Shown: piece by piece, positions 23,548 through 31,132 of the stretch
How the letters are laid out: each line of letters opens with the position of its first letter
How positions within the stretch are numbered: position 1 is the stretch's first letter
Assembly (NCBI GenBank): GCA_019114175.1
Contig: DXFZ01000021.1
Coordinates: 1 to 34,000 of the forward strand
Source: Candidatus Corynebacterium gallistercoris
GTDB taxonomy: Bacteria > Actinomycetota > Actinomycetes > Mycobacteriales > Mycobacteriaceae
DNA: 34,000 nt
Direction of reading: 5' to 3'
Notes under the pieces: generated by a model
The model's input: the letters and a program-made list of their open reading frames with translations, nothing else
What the model was told of the DNA's origin: nothing
Database searches by the model: none
Made by a program: the position numbers and the translations under genes

Positions 23548-24549
23548 ATGAGTGAAAGAGCCACAGACCTACCCGCATTCATCCAAGCCGCCAAAGACGC
23601 AGGCGTAACCACCACCACCCTCACCCCCTACCAAGACACCCTCGACGCTAACGACGTCATCGAAGAGCTACGCGCCCTCTACACACCCCCCGCCCGCACC
23701 TTCACAGACCTAGTCCGAGCCGGGGAACGAGACACCGCCACTCTCGCCCAGGCACTAGAAACCCAGGTGCACAATGACACCATGCGCAGCAAAATCCAAG
23801 AGCATCACCACTTGGTCAACAAACGGGAATACCAACGCACCGAAATACGACTAGCCAACACACCAGAACAGCTAGACGCAATCCTCGACGACCTACGGCC
23901 ACACTGGGACAACGCCGTCGACACAGCCGCAGACGTAGAAGAAACCCTCGCCGATGCACACCACAACCTAGAAGAGTTCCTCAACACTGCCACGCCCAAG
24001 CAGCTCAAAGCCTACCGAGCGCTCACCGCCGCTAACACCACCATCAACACCATCAAACGCCTAGCCAGCCTCATGGTAGGGAACACCAGCAACCACCAAA
24101 CTCGCCCCCTCAACCCGCCCATTATTGGCCTCAACCATGCCACAGACCTCAGCCGCACACCACCAAAGCCCGGCAACTACGACAGAGTACAAGGCCGCGA
24201 ACCCATCGACTGGTTCCTAGACGACAGCGGCCACATGGGAACCTCACAGACAGCGGCAAAGCACATCAACCAAGCGCGCGCGAAAATGGAGGAGAAGCTC
24301 TACACGAGCCAACTCAACATCGAAACTATCTGGGAGCACGGCCTGGAGACCTGGGAGGCGTTCGAGTTCTTCGTCCACCCCGAGCACCAGAATGACACCA
24401 CATACGCACTGGATGGCACGCCACACCAACCGGAGCATGTCATTACCCCACTGCAAGCACGAGAGCACTGGAAAAAGCGCATCAACACGGTGAAGGCCGA
24501 GATCAAGGAAAAGAAGCGCCAAGCAGCGCAGCGCGTCATGTTCCTGTAG
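23548..24549 (+). CDS. 333-residue protein of unknown function, right-end cargo
   Basis: Preceded by GAAAGG 8 nt before the ATG. Largely alpha-helical, with probable coiled coil around residues 80-160 (MRSKIQEHHHLVNKREYQRT, LEEFLNTATPKQLKAYRALT) and a basic C-terminal helix (HWKKRINTVKAEIKEKKRQA). The middle (about 180-230) is loop-like and proline-rich. No signal peptide, membrane helix, nuclease, methylase or ATPase motif is visible. It is the largest unassigned gene of the element and the last one before attR, where satellites often carry interference or defence genes; that role is only positional inference. Confidence 0.75.
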   Translation: MSERATDLPAFIQAAKDAGVTTTTLTPYQDTLDANDVIEELRALYTPPARTFTDLVRAGERDTATLAQALETQVHNDTMRSKIQEHHHLVNKREYQRTEIRLANTPEQLDAILDDLRPHWDNAVDTAADVEETLADAHHNLEEFLNTATPKQLKAYRALTAANTTINTIKRLASLMVGNTSNHQTRPLNPPIIGLNHATDLSRTPPKPGNYDRVQGREPIDWFLDDSGHMGTSQTAAKHINQARAKMEEKLYTSQLNIETIWEHGLETWEAFEFFVHPEHQNDTTYALDGTPHQPEHVITPLQAREHWKKRINTVKAEIKEKKRQAAQRVMFL

Positions 24550-24718
24550 CCCCACCCCTAGGCCAGCACGGAGGGAGGCAACACTAACCGCTGTTCAGGG
24601 GGTGGGGAGTATCCCCCTCCACCGGCGCTCTGGCTCGCGCGGAGGGCATAGTCGCTCAGGCTCTGCCCGGGTCTGGAGTTTTTTGCTTTTAGGGGTCTAA
24701 TTTCCTATATGTGCTGGT

Positions 24719-24745
24719 GAAGCCCCAGAAGTGGAGCTTCTTTTT
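24719..24745 (+). terminator. possible terminator at the element right end
   Basis: GAAGC (24719-24723) pairs with GCTTC (24736-24740), followed by TTTTT. The stem is only 5 bp. The surrounding 24550-24808 has no convincing gene. Confidence 0.4.
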
Positions 24746-24808
24746 GGACATTTTTAGGACACCTGCCCCGCACACACAGGTTCCGGGAGGGCTGCGAACT
24801 GGTGTTTT

Positions 24809-24844
24809 TGAGCTGGAGACGAGACTTGAACTCGCAACCTACGG
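24809..24844. repeat. attR, within the intact tRNA-Thr 3' end
   Basis: 36 bp identical to 15925-15960. This copy is continuous with a complete tRNA-Thr gene, so integration rebuilt the tRNA at the right junction. Confidence 0.9.
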
Positions 24845-24883
24845 TTTACAAGACCGTTGCGCTACCGATTGCGCCACTCCAGC
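24811..24883 (-). tRNA. tRNA-Thr(TGT)
   Basis: On the minus strand a full cloverleaf can be drawn: acceptor GCTGGAG/CTCCAGC, D loop with AATCGGTAGC, anticodon stem ACGGT/ACCGT with loop CTTGTAA (anticodon TGT, reading ACA), and T arm GCGAG/CTCGT-like around TTCAAGT. CCA is not encoded. It is the integration target of the element. Confidence 0.93.
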
Positions 24884-25010
24884 ATGCCAACGTGATTTAG
24901 GCGCTGCTTAGCCTAGCACCCAGCCGGTTCTTCGCAAAAAATAAGCTACCCTTTCTTCCGGCCGCGATCCGCGGTTGCTTGGAGGCGAAAAACCCCCTAC
25001 CGTACGGTGG

Positions 25011-26579
25011 GTGGCTACATTCTTTAGGCAGTCTCTCAGGAAGACCTCTGACCTGCTCTTTTCGGGTAATAGGGCGACGATCGACGCGATCCGCCTGGCG
25101 CCTCCGCCCTCCCCGCTAGCGCCGGTGAATTTGTCCGATCCGGTAAAGGTCCACTCCGTCATGGATTTGGCCGCGCGCATTGGGGACTTGCTGCTCTCGG
25201 CGGGCACAGGCAACTCGGATGCCAAGGCACAGATTCGCGGCATCATGGGCGCCTACGGTCTGCAGTACACGCACGTGGATATCACCTTGAACACCATCAA
25301 CGTGTACGCCCGGTTCTCTGACGAGCATCCGCCCACCAACGTCTTCCGGGTGGTGCGGCAGCTCTCCACGGACTTCTCCCGCGTCACGGAGGTGGACCGG
25401 CTGGTGCGGTCCATCCACCACGGGGCCACTCCCTTGGAGCAGGCGCAGAAGATTCTCTTTGAGATTGAGACCTCTCCGCTGCCCTACCGCAACCGGTACG
25501 CCCTCCTCTCCTGGGGCGGATTCGCCGCCTCGGTGGCGTTCCTGCTGGGCGGCGGCTGGGCCGTGGCCGTGGTCGCCGGCCTCACCACGATCTTCACGAT
25601 GTTCGCTAACGCCTGGTTGGCCTCGAAATCCCTGCCTTTGTTCTTCCAGAACATCCTGGGCGGCTTCGCAGCCGTGATCCCGGCGGCCGTGACCTTCGCC
25701 GTGGCGGATGCGGTGGACTTATATCTGCCGCCCAGCCTCATCATCGGTTCGTCCATCGTTGCCCTGCTGGCCGGTTTGACGCTCGTCCAGGCTCTGCAGG
25801 ATGGCATCACCGGCGCGCCGGTGACCTCGGCCGCGCGTTTCTATGAGACCTTGCTGCAGACCGGCGGCATCATCACCGGCATCGCCGGTGGCATTCAGAC
25901 CGCGATGGCACTTGGGATCACGCTGCCGCCCATCGATACCTCCCAGACCGCCGGCGCCTTCGGCAACGTTCCTATTCAGATCATCTCCGGCGCCCTCGCC
26001 ACGGCTTTCTTCTGTGGGGCCTGCTTCTGCGAGCGCCGCGCCATGACGATCGCCAGCCTGACCGCGCTCATCGCCTCCATCATGTTCTTCGGCATCCAAG
26101 AGATCTGGGGCGGATCCTATGTCATGGCCGATGCCGCTGCGGCACTCATGGTAGGCCTCGCCGGTGGCCTGCTCTCCCGCCGCTACATGATTCCCCCACA
26201 GATCACCGCCGCGGCGGGCATTACCCCCTTCCTCCCCGGTCTGGCCCTCTACCGCGGCATGAGCTCCCTGCTCAATGACCAGTTCGTGGTCGGCATGTCC
26301 AACCTCGGTTTGGCGCTCACCACCGCCACCTCCCTGGCGGCCGGAGTGGTGCTTGGCGAGTGGGTTGCCCGCCGTATCCGCCGCCCGCGCATCATCCACC
26401 GATACAACCAACTGCGCCGCCCCAAGGCAGCGCGGCGCCCCACCGGGGAGCAAGGGCCGCGGCTCGGCACGGATGGCCGGGTGCGGCAACCGCTGCACTG
26501 GCGGCGTCGCCAAAGAAAATCAGCCAAATCCCCGTGGCAGCTGGATAGCAACATGCGGGAGACCGAGGCGAAGGACTAG
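25011..26579 (+). CDS. thrE: threonine/serine exporter ThrE
   Basis: Inner-membrane exporter of threonine and serine. The match to what I recall of C. glutamicum ThrE is strong: APPPSPLAP, DLAARIGDLLLSAGT, YTHVDITLNTI, EVDRLVRSI, LLAGLTLVQALQDGITGAPV, GITPFLPGLALYRGM, LAAGVVLGEW. An N-terminal soluble domain (about 1-160) precedes about ten membrane helices and a basic C-terminal tail (RRPKAARRPTGEQ). The start is uncertain: the frame opens at a TTG at 24975. The GTG at 25011 gives an N-terminus closer in length to known ThrE, but neither codon has a well-placed ribosome site. The tRNA-Thr gene lies just upstream on the other strand. Confidence 0.94.
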   Translation: MATFFRQSLRKTSDLLFSGNRATIDAIRLAPPPSPLAPVNLSDPVKVHSVMDLAARIGDLLLSAGTGNSDAKAQIRGIMGAYGLQYTHVDITLNTINVYARFSDEHPPTNVFRVVRQLSTDFSRVTEVDRLVRSIHHGATPLEQAQKILFEIETSPLPYRNRYALLSWGGFAASVAFLLGGGWAVAVVAGLTTIFTMFANAWLASKSLPLFFQNILGGFAAVIPAAVTFAVADAVDLYLPPSLIIGSSIVALLAGLTLVQALQDGITGAPVTSAARFYETLLQTGGIITGIAGGIQTAMALGITLPPIDTSQTAGAFGNVPIQIISGALATAFFCGACFCERRAMTIASLTALIASIMFFGIQEIWGGSYVMADAAAALMVGLAGGLLSRRYMIPPQITAAAGITPFLPGLALYRGMSSLLNDQFVVGMSNLGLALTTATSLAAGVVLGEWVARRIRRPRIIHRYNQLRRPKAARRPTGEQGPRLGTDGRVRQPLHWRRRQRKSAKSPWQLDSNMRETEAKD

Positions 26580-26678
26580 ACGCGCCCCGGCCCAGCGCAC
26601 CGCCCGCACGCCAACGGCGCACATCGCGTAAAATATTGAAGGTTAGGAACATCTAGTACAAGAAAAGGGGTCTGGCAC

Positions 26679-27053
26679 GTGCCTCCGAAGGTGACTGACA
26701 ACCGGTCCGCGAACAATGAATCTCTGCACGCTGTGGAGGCAGAGACCGCAGCGGCAGCGCAGCGCATCGTTGCCACGTATTCGGAAGACTTCCTCGATGC
26801 GGCAACCCTGATGTGCATGCTGGGCGTGGAGCCGGAGGGGCTCATCCACCGCCGCGTGGTCGCGGAGCTGGAAGAGGCCCAGCAGGAAGCGAAGAAGTCC
26901 ACCCGCAAGACCACCAAGAAGGCCTCCAAGAAGGCGGCGAAGAAGACTACCAAGAAGGCCGCGAAGAAGACCACGAAGAAGGCGGCGAAAAAGGCCACCA
27001 AGAAGACCGCAGCCAAGAAGGCCACCAAGAAGTCTGCGGCGAAGAAGGCCTAG
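26679..27053 (+). CDS. lysine/alanine-rich histone-like protein
   Basis: 124 residues from a GTG with AAGGGG 9 nt upstream. A globular N-terminal part (about 1-70, with HAVEAETAAAAQRIVATYSE and LMCMLGVEPEGLIHRRVVAE) is followed by about 50 residues of KKATKKTAKKAAKK-type repeats. Such tails bind DNA or RNA in mycobacterial HupB and related proteins, but the N-terminus here is not HU-like. The tail is encoded by degenerate AAG-rich repeats. It lies 5 bp before otsA, so it is probably in the same transcript. Nucleic-acid binding is inferred from composition. Confidence 0.82.
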   Translation: MPPKVTDNRSANNESLHAVEAETAAAAQRIVATYSEDFLDAATLMCMLGVEPEGLIHRRVVAELEEAQQEAKKSTRKTTKKASKKAAKKTTKKAAKKTTKKAAKKATKKTAAKKATKKSAAKKA

Positions 27054-27058
27054 AGACC

Positions 27059-28528
27059 ATGACTTCCTCTCACTTTGTTGTTGTTGCCAACCGCCTCCCG
27101 GTGGATAAGGCCACTGATCCAGAGACGGGGGAAGCCACGTGGACTCCGTCTCCCGGCGGTTTGGTGACGGCGCTGCGCCCCGTCCTGGAATCCAATGACG
27201 GCGCGTGGGTCGGTTGGCCCGGCTCCACCGATGAGGTGGCGGCCGAAGACATGCCGAGCGCCGAAGACACGGGCCTGTCCCTGGTGCCGGTCAACTTGGA
27301 CCAGGGTGACTTTGAGCAGTTCTATGAGGGGTTTTCCAACGCGACCCTCTGGCCGCTCTACCACGACCTGATTGTTCACCCCACCTACAACCGCGCGTGG
27401 TGGGACCGCTACCGCGCGGTCAACGAACGCTTCACCGAGGCCGCGGATTCCGCCGCCGCCGAGGGCGCGACGGTGTGGGTGCAGGACTACCAGCTGCACC
27501 TCGTGCCGGGGCAGCTGCGCAAGCGCCGCGGGGACGTGAAGATCGGCTTCTTCCTGCACATCCCCTTCCCCTCCCCGGAGCTGTTCCGCCAGCTGCCGTG
27601 GCGCGCGGACGTGCTCCGCGGCACCCTGGGGGCGGACGTGGTGGGTTTCCACACCCAGGATTCCGCCCGGAACTTCATGCTCACCCTGCGTGCCCTGGGC
27701 TACGACGTGGAGATTCAGGACTCCAGTGAGGCCGCGAATTACCTGCGCGGCGCCCGCCTGCCGGAGGACGGCCACGTGGTCGGCACCGTGCAGCTGACCG
27801 ATGGCCGCGTGGTGAAGGTGGGGGTCTACCCCATCTCCATCGACTCGTTGAAGGTGAACGCCACGGCCAATGACCCGGCCGTCATGGCACAGTCTGCGGA
27901 TCTGCGTGCCCAGCTGGGCAACCCGAAGGTGCTTATCGCCGGTGTGGACCGGCTGGACTACACCAAGGGCATCCTGCAGCGTCTCGAGGCCGTGGAGCTG
28001 CTGCTTGATGAGGGGCGCCTCGCCCCGGAGGATGTGGTCATGGTTCAGGTCGCCACCCCTTCCCGGGAGCGGCTGGATGATTACCAGCGCACCAGGGAAA
28101 AGGTGGAGCAGGTCATCAGCCGCATTAACGGCAATCATGGTGGCCTGGGCCGCTCGGTGGTGCTGTACAAGCACTCGGGTCTGCCCTTTGAGGAGATCAT
28201 CGCCCTGTACGCCGCGGCGGACATCATGCTCATCACCCCGCTGAAGGACGGGATGAACTTGGTGGCCAAGGAGTACGTGGCGTGCCACTCCGATGGCTCG
28301 GGCGCGCTGGTTCTCTCCGAGTTCGCCGGCGCCGCCACCCAGTTGGTGCAGGCCTACCTGTGCAACCCCCATGACGTGGAGTCCATCGCCGCGGCCATTG
28401 AGCGCGCGTTAGAGGATGACCCCGCCGAGCGCGTGGACCGCATGCGCCAGATGTGGAGCCATACCCGCGAGCATGATGTGAGCCGCTGGGCTGGTGCGTT
28501 CTTGAACCAGATGCGGGAGGTGCGCTAG
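27059..28528 (+). CDS. otsA: trehalose-6-phosphate synthase
   Basis: Glycosyltransferase family 20 enzyme joining a nucleotide-activated glucose and glucose-6-phosphate to trehalose-6-phosphate in the cytosol. Its 489 residues carry the family motifs: FVVVANRLPVDK, TPSPGGLVTALRPVL, VWVQDYQLHLVPGQLR, GFFLHIPFPSPELFR, AGVDRLDYTKGI, and PLKDGMNLVAKEYVA. The frame is open upstream, but the ATG at 27059, directly before the conserved N-terminus, is the start. It lies 5 bp after the lysine-rich gene and its stop abuts the lipoprotein start. With otsB two genes on it forms the OtsAB trehalose route; trehalose is also needed for mycolate transfer in corynebacteria. Confidence 0.96.
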   Translation: MTSSHFVVVANRLPVDKATDPETGEATWTPSPGGLVTALRPVLESNDGAWVGWPGSTDEVAAEDMPSAEDTGLSLVPVNLDQGDFEQFYEGFSNATLWPLYHDLIVHPTYNRAWWDRYRAVNERFTEAADSAAAEGATVWVQDYQLHLVPGQLRKRRGDVKIGFFLHIPFPSPELFRQLPWRADVLRGTLGADVVGFHTQDSARNFMLTLRALGYDVEIQDSSEAANYLRGARLPEDGHVVGTVQLTDGRVVKVGVYPISIDSLKVNATANDPAVMAQSADLRAQLGNPKVLIAGVDRLDYTKGILQRLEAVELLLDEGRLAPEDVVMVQVATPSRERLDDYQRTREKVEQVISRINGNHGGLGRSVVLYKHSGLPFEEIIALYAAADIMLITPLKDGMNLVAKEYVACHSDGSGALVLSEFAGAATQLVQAYLCNPHDVESIAAAIERALEDDPAERVDRMRQMWSHTREHDVSRWAGAFLNQMREVR

Positions 28529-29041
28529 GTGCGTGCTCCCTCCCAGGTGGCTGCCGCCGTTGCGGTGGCTGGTGTGGTTGTTTTTGGGGCGACGGCATGC
28601 GCGGATTCTTCCCCGGGCGAAGCGCCGCTGGGTACCACGCAGTGGCAGGTCAGCCAGATCTTCGATACCGCGGACCGGGCCAACCTGCTGCCCGATCCGC
28701 AGCAGGGGCGGGCGTACATCGTGTTTGGGGAGAAGGACTTCACCGGTGCCAGCGGCTGCGTGCACCTGCAGGGCAAGCTGGAGTGGACGGGTGATTTCCA
28801 GACGATGAAGGTCAGCGAGTTCCGCACCGAACAATTCGATGACTCCACCGCGGCCGCCACCGCCGAGTGTGCCCCGGGCGATGAGGACACCGCGGACCGG
28901 CTGCGCGCCGTGATGGAGCACCAGGACCTCGAGGTCACCAGGCCCAGCGATAATACGCTGAAGCTGCAGCAGATGCTGGAGGATTCGCAGGCATGGGAGT
29001 CCCGCCCCGCCGTGGAATTCATCAGCGGCCCCGCGGACTAG
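28529..29041 (+). CDS. lipoprotein of unknown function in the ots operon
   Basis: 170 residues from a GTG immediately after the otsA stop. A signal peptide (VAAAVAVAGVVVFGATAC) ends in a lipobox-like GATAC, so a lipid-anchored, surface-facing protein is likely. The mature part has EKDFTGASGCVHLQGKLEW, a single beta-rich domain somewhat like META-type lipoproteins. It sits between otsA and otsB in the same direction, with otsB 17 bp downstream, the same arrangement I recall in C. glutamicum. Function unknown. Confidence 0.83.
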   Translation: MRAPSQVAAAVAVAGVVVFGATACADSSPGEAPLGTTQWQVSQIFDTADRANLLPDPQQGRAYIVFGEKDFTGASGCVHLQGKLEWTGDFQTMKVSEFRTEQFDDSTAAATAECAPGDEDTADRLRAVMEHQDLEVTRPSDNTLKLQQMLEDSQAWESRPAVEFISGPAD

Positions 29042-29058
29042 AGGGGCGGACTGGAAGG

Positions 29059-29883
29059 ATGGTCAACACCGTGACTCGTGAGCTTTCCCCGGAAGACATG
29101 GGCTACCTCGCCGCCGCGAAACACCTCCTGGTGGCGATGGACTTCGACGGCACACTGGCCCACTTCTCCGACGACCCCACGGGGGTCCGCGCGGTGCCAG
29201 GGGCCATCGAGGCGCTGGTGCAGCTGGCCACTCTCCCAGGGACGGAGGCCATGATCATCTCTGGCAGGAACGTGGATCAGCTGACCCACAACACCGGCCT
29301 CCCCGCCGCCGGGGACGGGGCGCACGTCATGCTGGTCGGCAGCCACGGCGCGGAACCCGCGGCAATGGGGCTGACACTGGCCGAGGCGCAGGTGGAGCTG
29401 CGGGAGGCGCTGGCGGCCTGTGCTGAAGCGATTGCGGCAGACACACCCGGTGCATGGGTGGAGCACAAACCCGCGTCCATCGCCCTGCATACCCGGAAGG
29501 TGGCGGGGGCGCGGGGTGGCGTCGCTGCCCAAGAAAAATTCGAAGCCGAAGCGCGAGCACTGGGCGCCCACGTGACGCACGGCAAGGACATCTTGGACGT
29601 GGCCGTGCTGAAAAGCTCCAAGGGCGAGTTCATCGCCGGCTACCGCGCCAGCCACGCGGCCGAGGAATTGGTGGTGGTCTTCGCCGGCGATGACGTGACC
29701 GATGAGACCGTGCTTCAGACCCTGGATTACAGCCGTGACCTGGGGATACGTGTGGGTGGTGGCGAGACGGGCGGCAACCGGCGGCTGGGCACGCCGGAGC
29801 AGGTGCGGGACTTCCTGGTGGAATTGGTTCAGCGCCGCGGCGGGGCGATGGAGGACCCCGGTACCAGCTCCGTATCCAACTGA
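29059..29883 (+). CDS. otsB: trehalose-6-phosphate phosphatase
   Basis: HAD-superfamily phosphatase that dephosphorylates trehalose-6-phosphate to trehalose, completing the OtsAB route. 274 residues: motif I MDFDGTLAHFSDDP with nucleophile and acid Asp, motif II MIISGRN, MLVGSHGAE, the Lys region KSSKGE, and motif III VVFAGDDVTDE. The ATG at 29059 abuts GGAAGG but has GAGGGG 12 nt upstream; a GTG at 29071 is a possible alternative. The 3' end overlaps the convergent LacI-type gene by 55 bp. Confidence 0.94.
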   Translation: MVNTVTRELSPEDMGYLAAAKHLLVAMDFDGTLAHFSDDPTGVRAVPGAIEALVQLATLPGTEAMIISGRNVDQLTHNTGLPAAGDGAHVMLVGSHGAEPAAMGLTLAEAQVELREALAACAEAIAADTPGAWVEHKPASIALHTRKVAGARGGVAAQEKFEAEARALGAHVTHGKDILDVAVLKSSKGEFIAGYRASHAAEELVVVFAGDDVTDETVLQTLDYSRDLGIRVGGGETGGNRRLGTPEQVRDFLVELVQRRGGAMEDPGTSSVSN

Positions 29884-30971
29884 ACCTTGCGGGCGGGCTT
29901 GTTGCGGGCGGTGGGGGAACGCTTGGCGTCAACTTCCTTGATGCGCTGATCCAGCATCTCCCCTGCGGTCAGCCCCTTGGTGCGGCTGGGCTGACGGACC
30001 GTGGTGATGCCGTGGTCGGTGGCTTGGGGGATCCCGTCGAAGCCGGTGAGGCTTAAGTCCTGCGGGATGGACAGGGCGGAGTCCTCCGCGTAGGCGGCCA
30101 CGCCGAGGGCTAGGGAGTCCGTGGTGCAAACCACGGCGGTGAGGTCCGGGTTCGCGGTGAGGAGCTCTTCGGCCGCGGAGTAGGCTGTCGCCTCATTGTT
30201 GATGTGGCGCTCCACGATGGGGACATTCTCCGGGGTGCACGGCTGCCCGGTTGCTTCCTCCAGCACGTCCAGCACGCCCAGCACGCGGGAGCGTTGCACG
30301 TGCATGTGGGCCTTGGCGAGGCGCTGGGTGCTGACCGGGCCGTTGTTCGGAGTGCGGTCCAGGCGGATGCACAGCACGCCGATGGCGCGGTGACCTGCCT
30401 CCACGAGGTGGCGGACAGCCGGCTTGATGGCCTGCCGGTCGTCGATGCCCACGAAGTCCGCGCCGCGGGCATCGACGGGCTGATCGCAGATGACGGTGGG
30501 CAGCCCGCGGTGCTCCACGGCGGTGAGGAAGGGGTCATCGGCGGCGACGGAATAGACGATGAACCCGTCCACCGCCGCCTGGCTGACGAGCTGCGCGGCG
30601 CGGGCGGCCGGGTCCGAGTGGTCGTGAGCTGCTCCCGCGCCGGCGGGGATGAGCAGCATGGACGCATCCATGGAGCTGCAGGCGACCGAGACGCCGGAGA
30701 CGAACTCCAGGGAGGCCTGATCCTCGAAGGCATACGTCATGTCCTCGGTTAGCAGCACCCCGATAGCACCGGCGTGGCGGGTGCGCAGGGACCTGGCGGT
30801 GGGGTCGGGCCCGGGGTAGCCCATTCGGGCGGCGGTGGTGAGGATCCTTTCCCGCAGTTGTGGGGAGAGCTGGTCCGGGCGGTTGTATGCATTGGAGACG
30901 GTTGTCCTAGACACGCCCACTTCGGCGGCAATGGAGGCCAGCGTGCCACGGCGCGTGCGGGAGAAACTCAT
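29829..30971 (-). CDS. ipsA: LacI-family regulator, IpsA-like
   Basis: 380 residues. An N-terminal LacI HTH (about 8-60: GTLASIAAEVGVSRTTVSNA, then YNRPDQLSPQLRERIL) is followed by a periplasmic-binding-protein-like effector domain (ARSLRTRHAGAIGVLLTEDM... FDGIPQATDHGITTVRQP). In C. glutamicum the LacI regulator at this position, convergent with otsB and next to the zinc transporter, is IpsA, which activates inositol-derived lipid synthesis in response to myo-inositol. The name is given on family and context. The conserved start MSFSRTRRG places it at the ATG at 30971, although the frame is open to 31148. It overlaps otsB by 55 bp. Confidence 0.8.
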   Translation of the reverse strand: MSFSRTRRGTLASIAAEVGVSRTTVSNAYNRPDQLSPQLRERILTTAARMGYPGPDPTARSLRTRHAGAIGVLLTEDMTYAFEDQASLEFVSGVSVACSSMDASMLLIPAGAGAAHDHSDPAARAAQLVSQAAVDGFIVYSVAADDPFLTAVEHRGLPTVICDQPVDARGADFVGIDDRQAIKPAVRHLVEAGHRAIGVLCIRLDRTPNNGPVSTQRLAKAHMHVQRSRVLGVLDVLEEATGQPCTPENVPIVERHINNEATAYSAAEELLTANPDLTAVVCTTDSLALGVAAYAEDSALSIPQDLSLTGFDGIPQATDHGITTVRQPSRTKGLTAGEMLDQRIKEVDAKRSPTARNKPARKVQLDTELVPGSSIAPPRR

Positions 30972-31095
30972 GGGAACCAGTGTAAGCCCACGCGCTGTAT
31001 GCTTATTCAACGAACCCCGTGTGTGCCGGGCGGGTGCTCCGTGGGTGCTCAGTGGACACTCAGTGGGCGCTTCGCCATTTTCAATAGATTTCCAA

Positions 31096-31124
31096 TTGAC
31101 AACAATTTCCAACTGCCCTAGCTT
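31096..31124 (+). promoter_or_regulatory. candidate promoter of the zinc transporter operon
   Basis: TTGACA (31096-31101), a perfect -35, is followed after 17 bp by TAGCTT (31119-31124), a weak -10. Transcription would begin about 2 nt before or at the ATG at 31133, which fits the lack of a ribosome site: a leaderless mRNA. The downstream TTGTATAC could be an alternative -10. Confidence 0.35.
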
Positions 31125-31132
31125 GTATACGC

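Larger units (their letters stand above)
15925..24844. mobile_element. integrative element in tRNA-Thr(TGT), satellite-like
   Basis: An 8.9-kb island bounded by identical 36-bp direct repeats, one of which is the 3' part of an intact tRNA-Thr gene. The integrase gene is next to the left repeat. The cargo is a repressor, an AlpA-like regulator, small proteins, a prim-pol, an SF3 helicase and unknown genes. No virion, packaging, relaxase or conjugation genes are present. This set fits a P4/PICI-like satellite or another replicating integrative element. The integrase and the 22.7-24.2 kb genes are unusually rich in A and C on their coding strands (many ACC and CAC codons), unlike the flanking chromosome. 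Confidence 0.9.

Noticed and set aside
24884..25010. Riboswitch or T-box upstream of thrE
   Set aside because: No T-box consensus or convincing aptamer pattern; only a short GC-rich leader is visible.
26813..27058. Upstream extension of otsA into the lysine-rich gene
   Set aside because: The extension reads as a frame-shifted shadow of the AAG repeats (EEGGEEDHEEGG-like); conserved OtsA sequence begins at the ATG at 27059.
27050..28372. Long minus-strand reading frame opposite otsA
   Set aside because: His/Gln/Val-rich shadow of a high-GC gene with no domain pattern.
31081..31132. Zur-binding site before znuA
   Set aside because: The AT-rich stretch lacks a clear inverted repeat matching the Zur pattern I know; not claimed.
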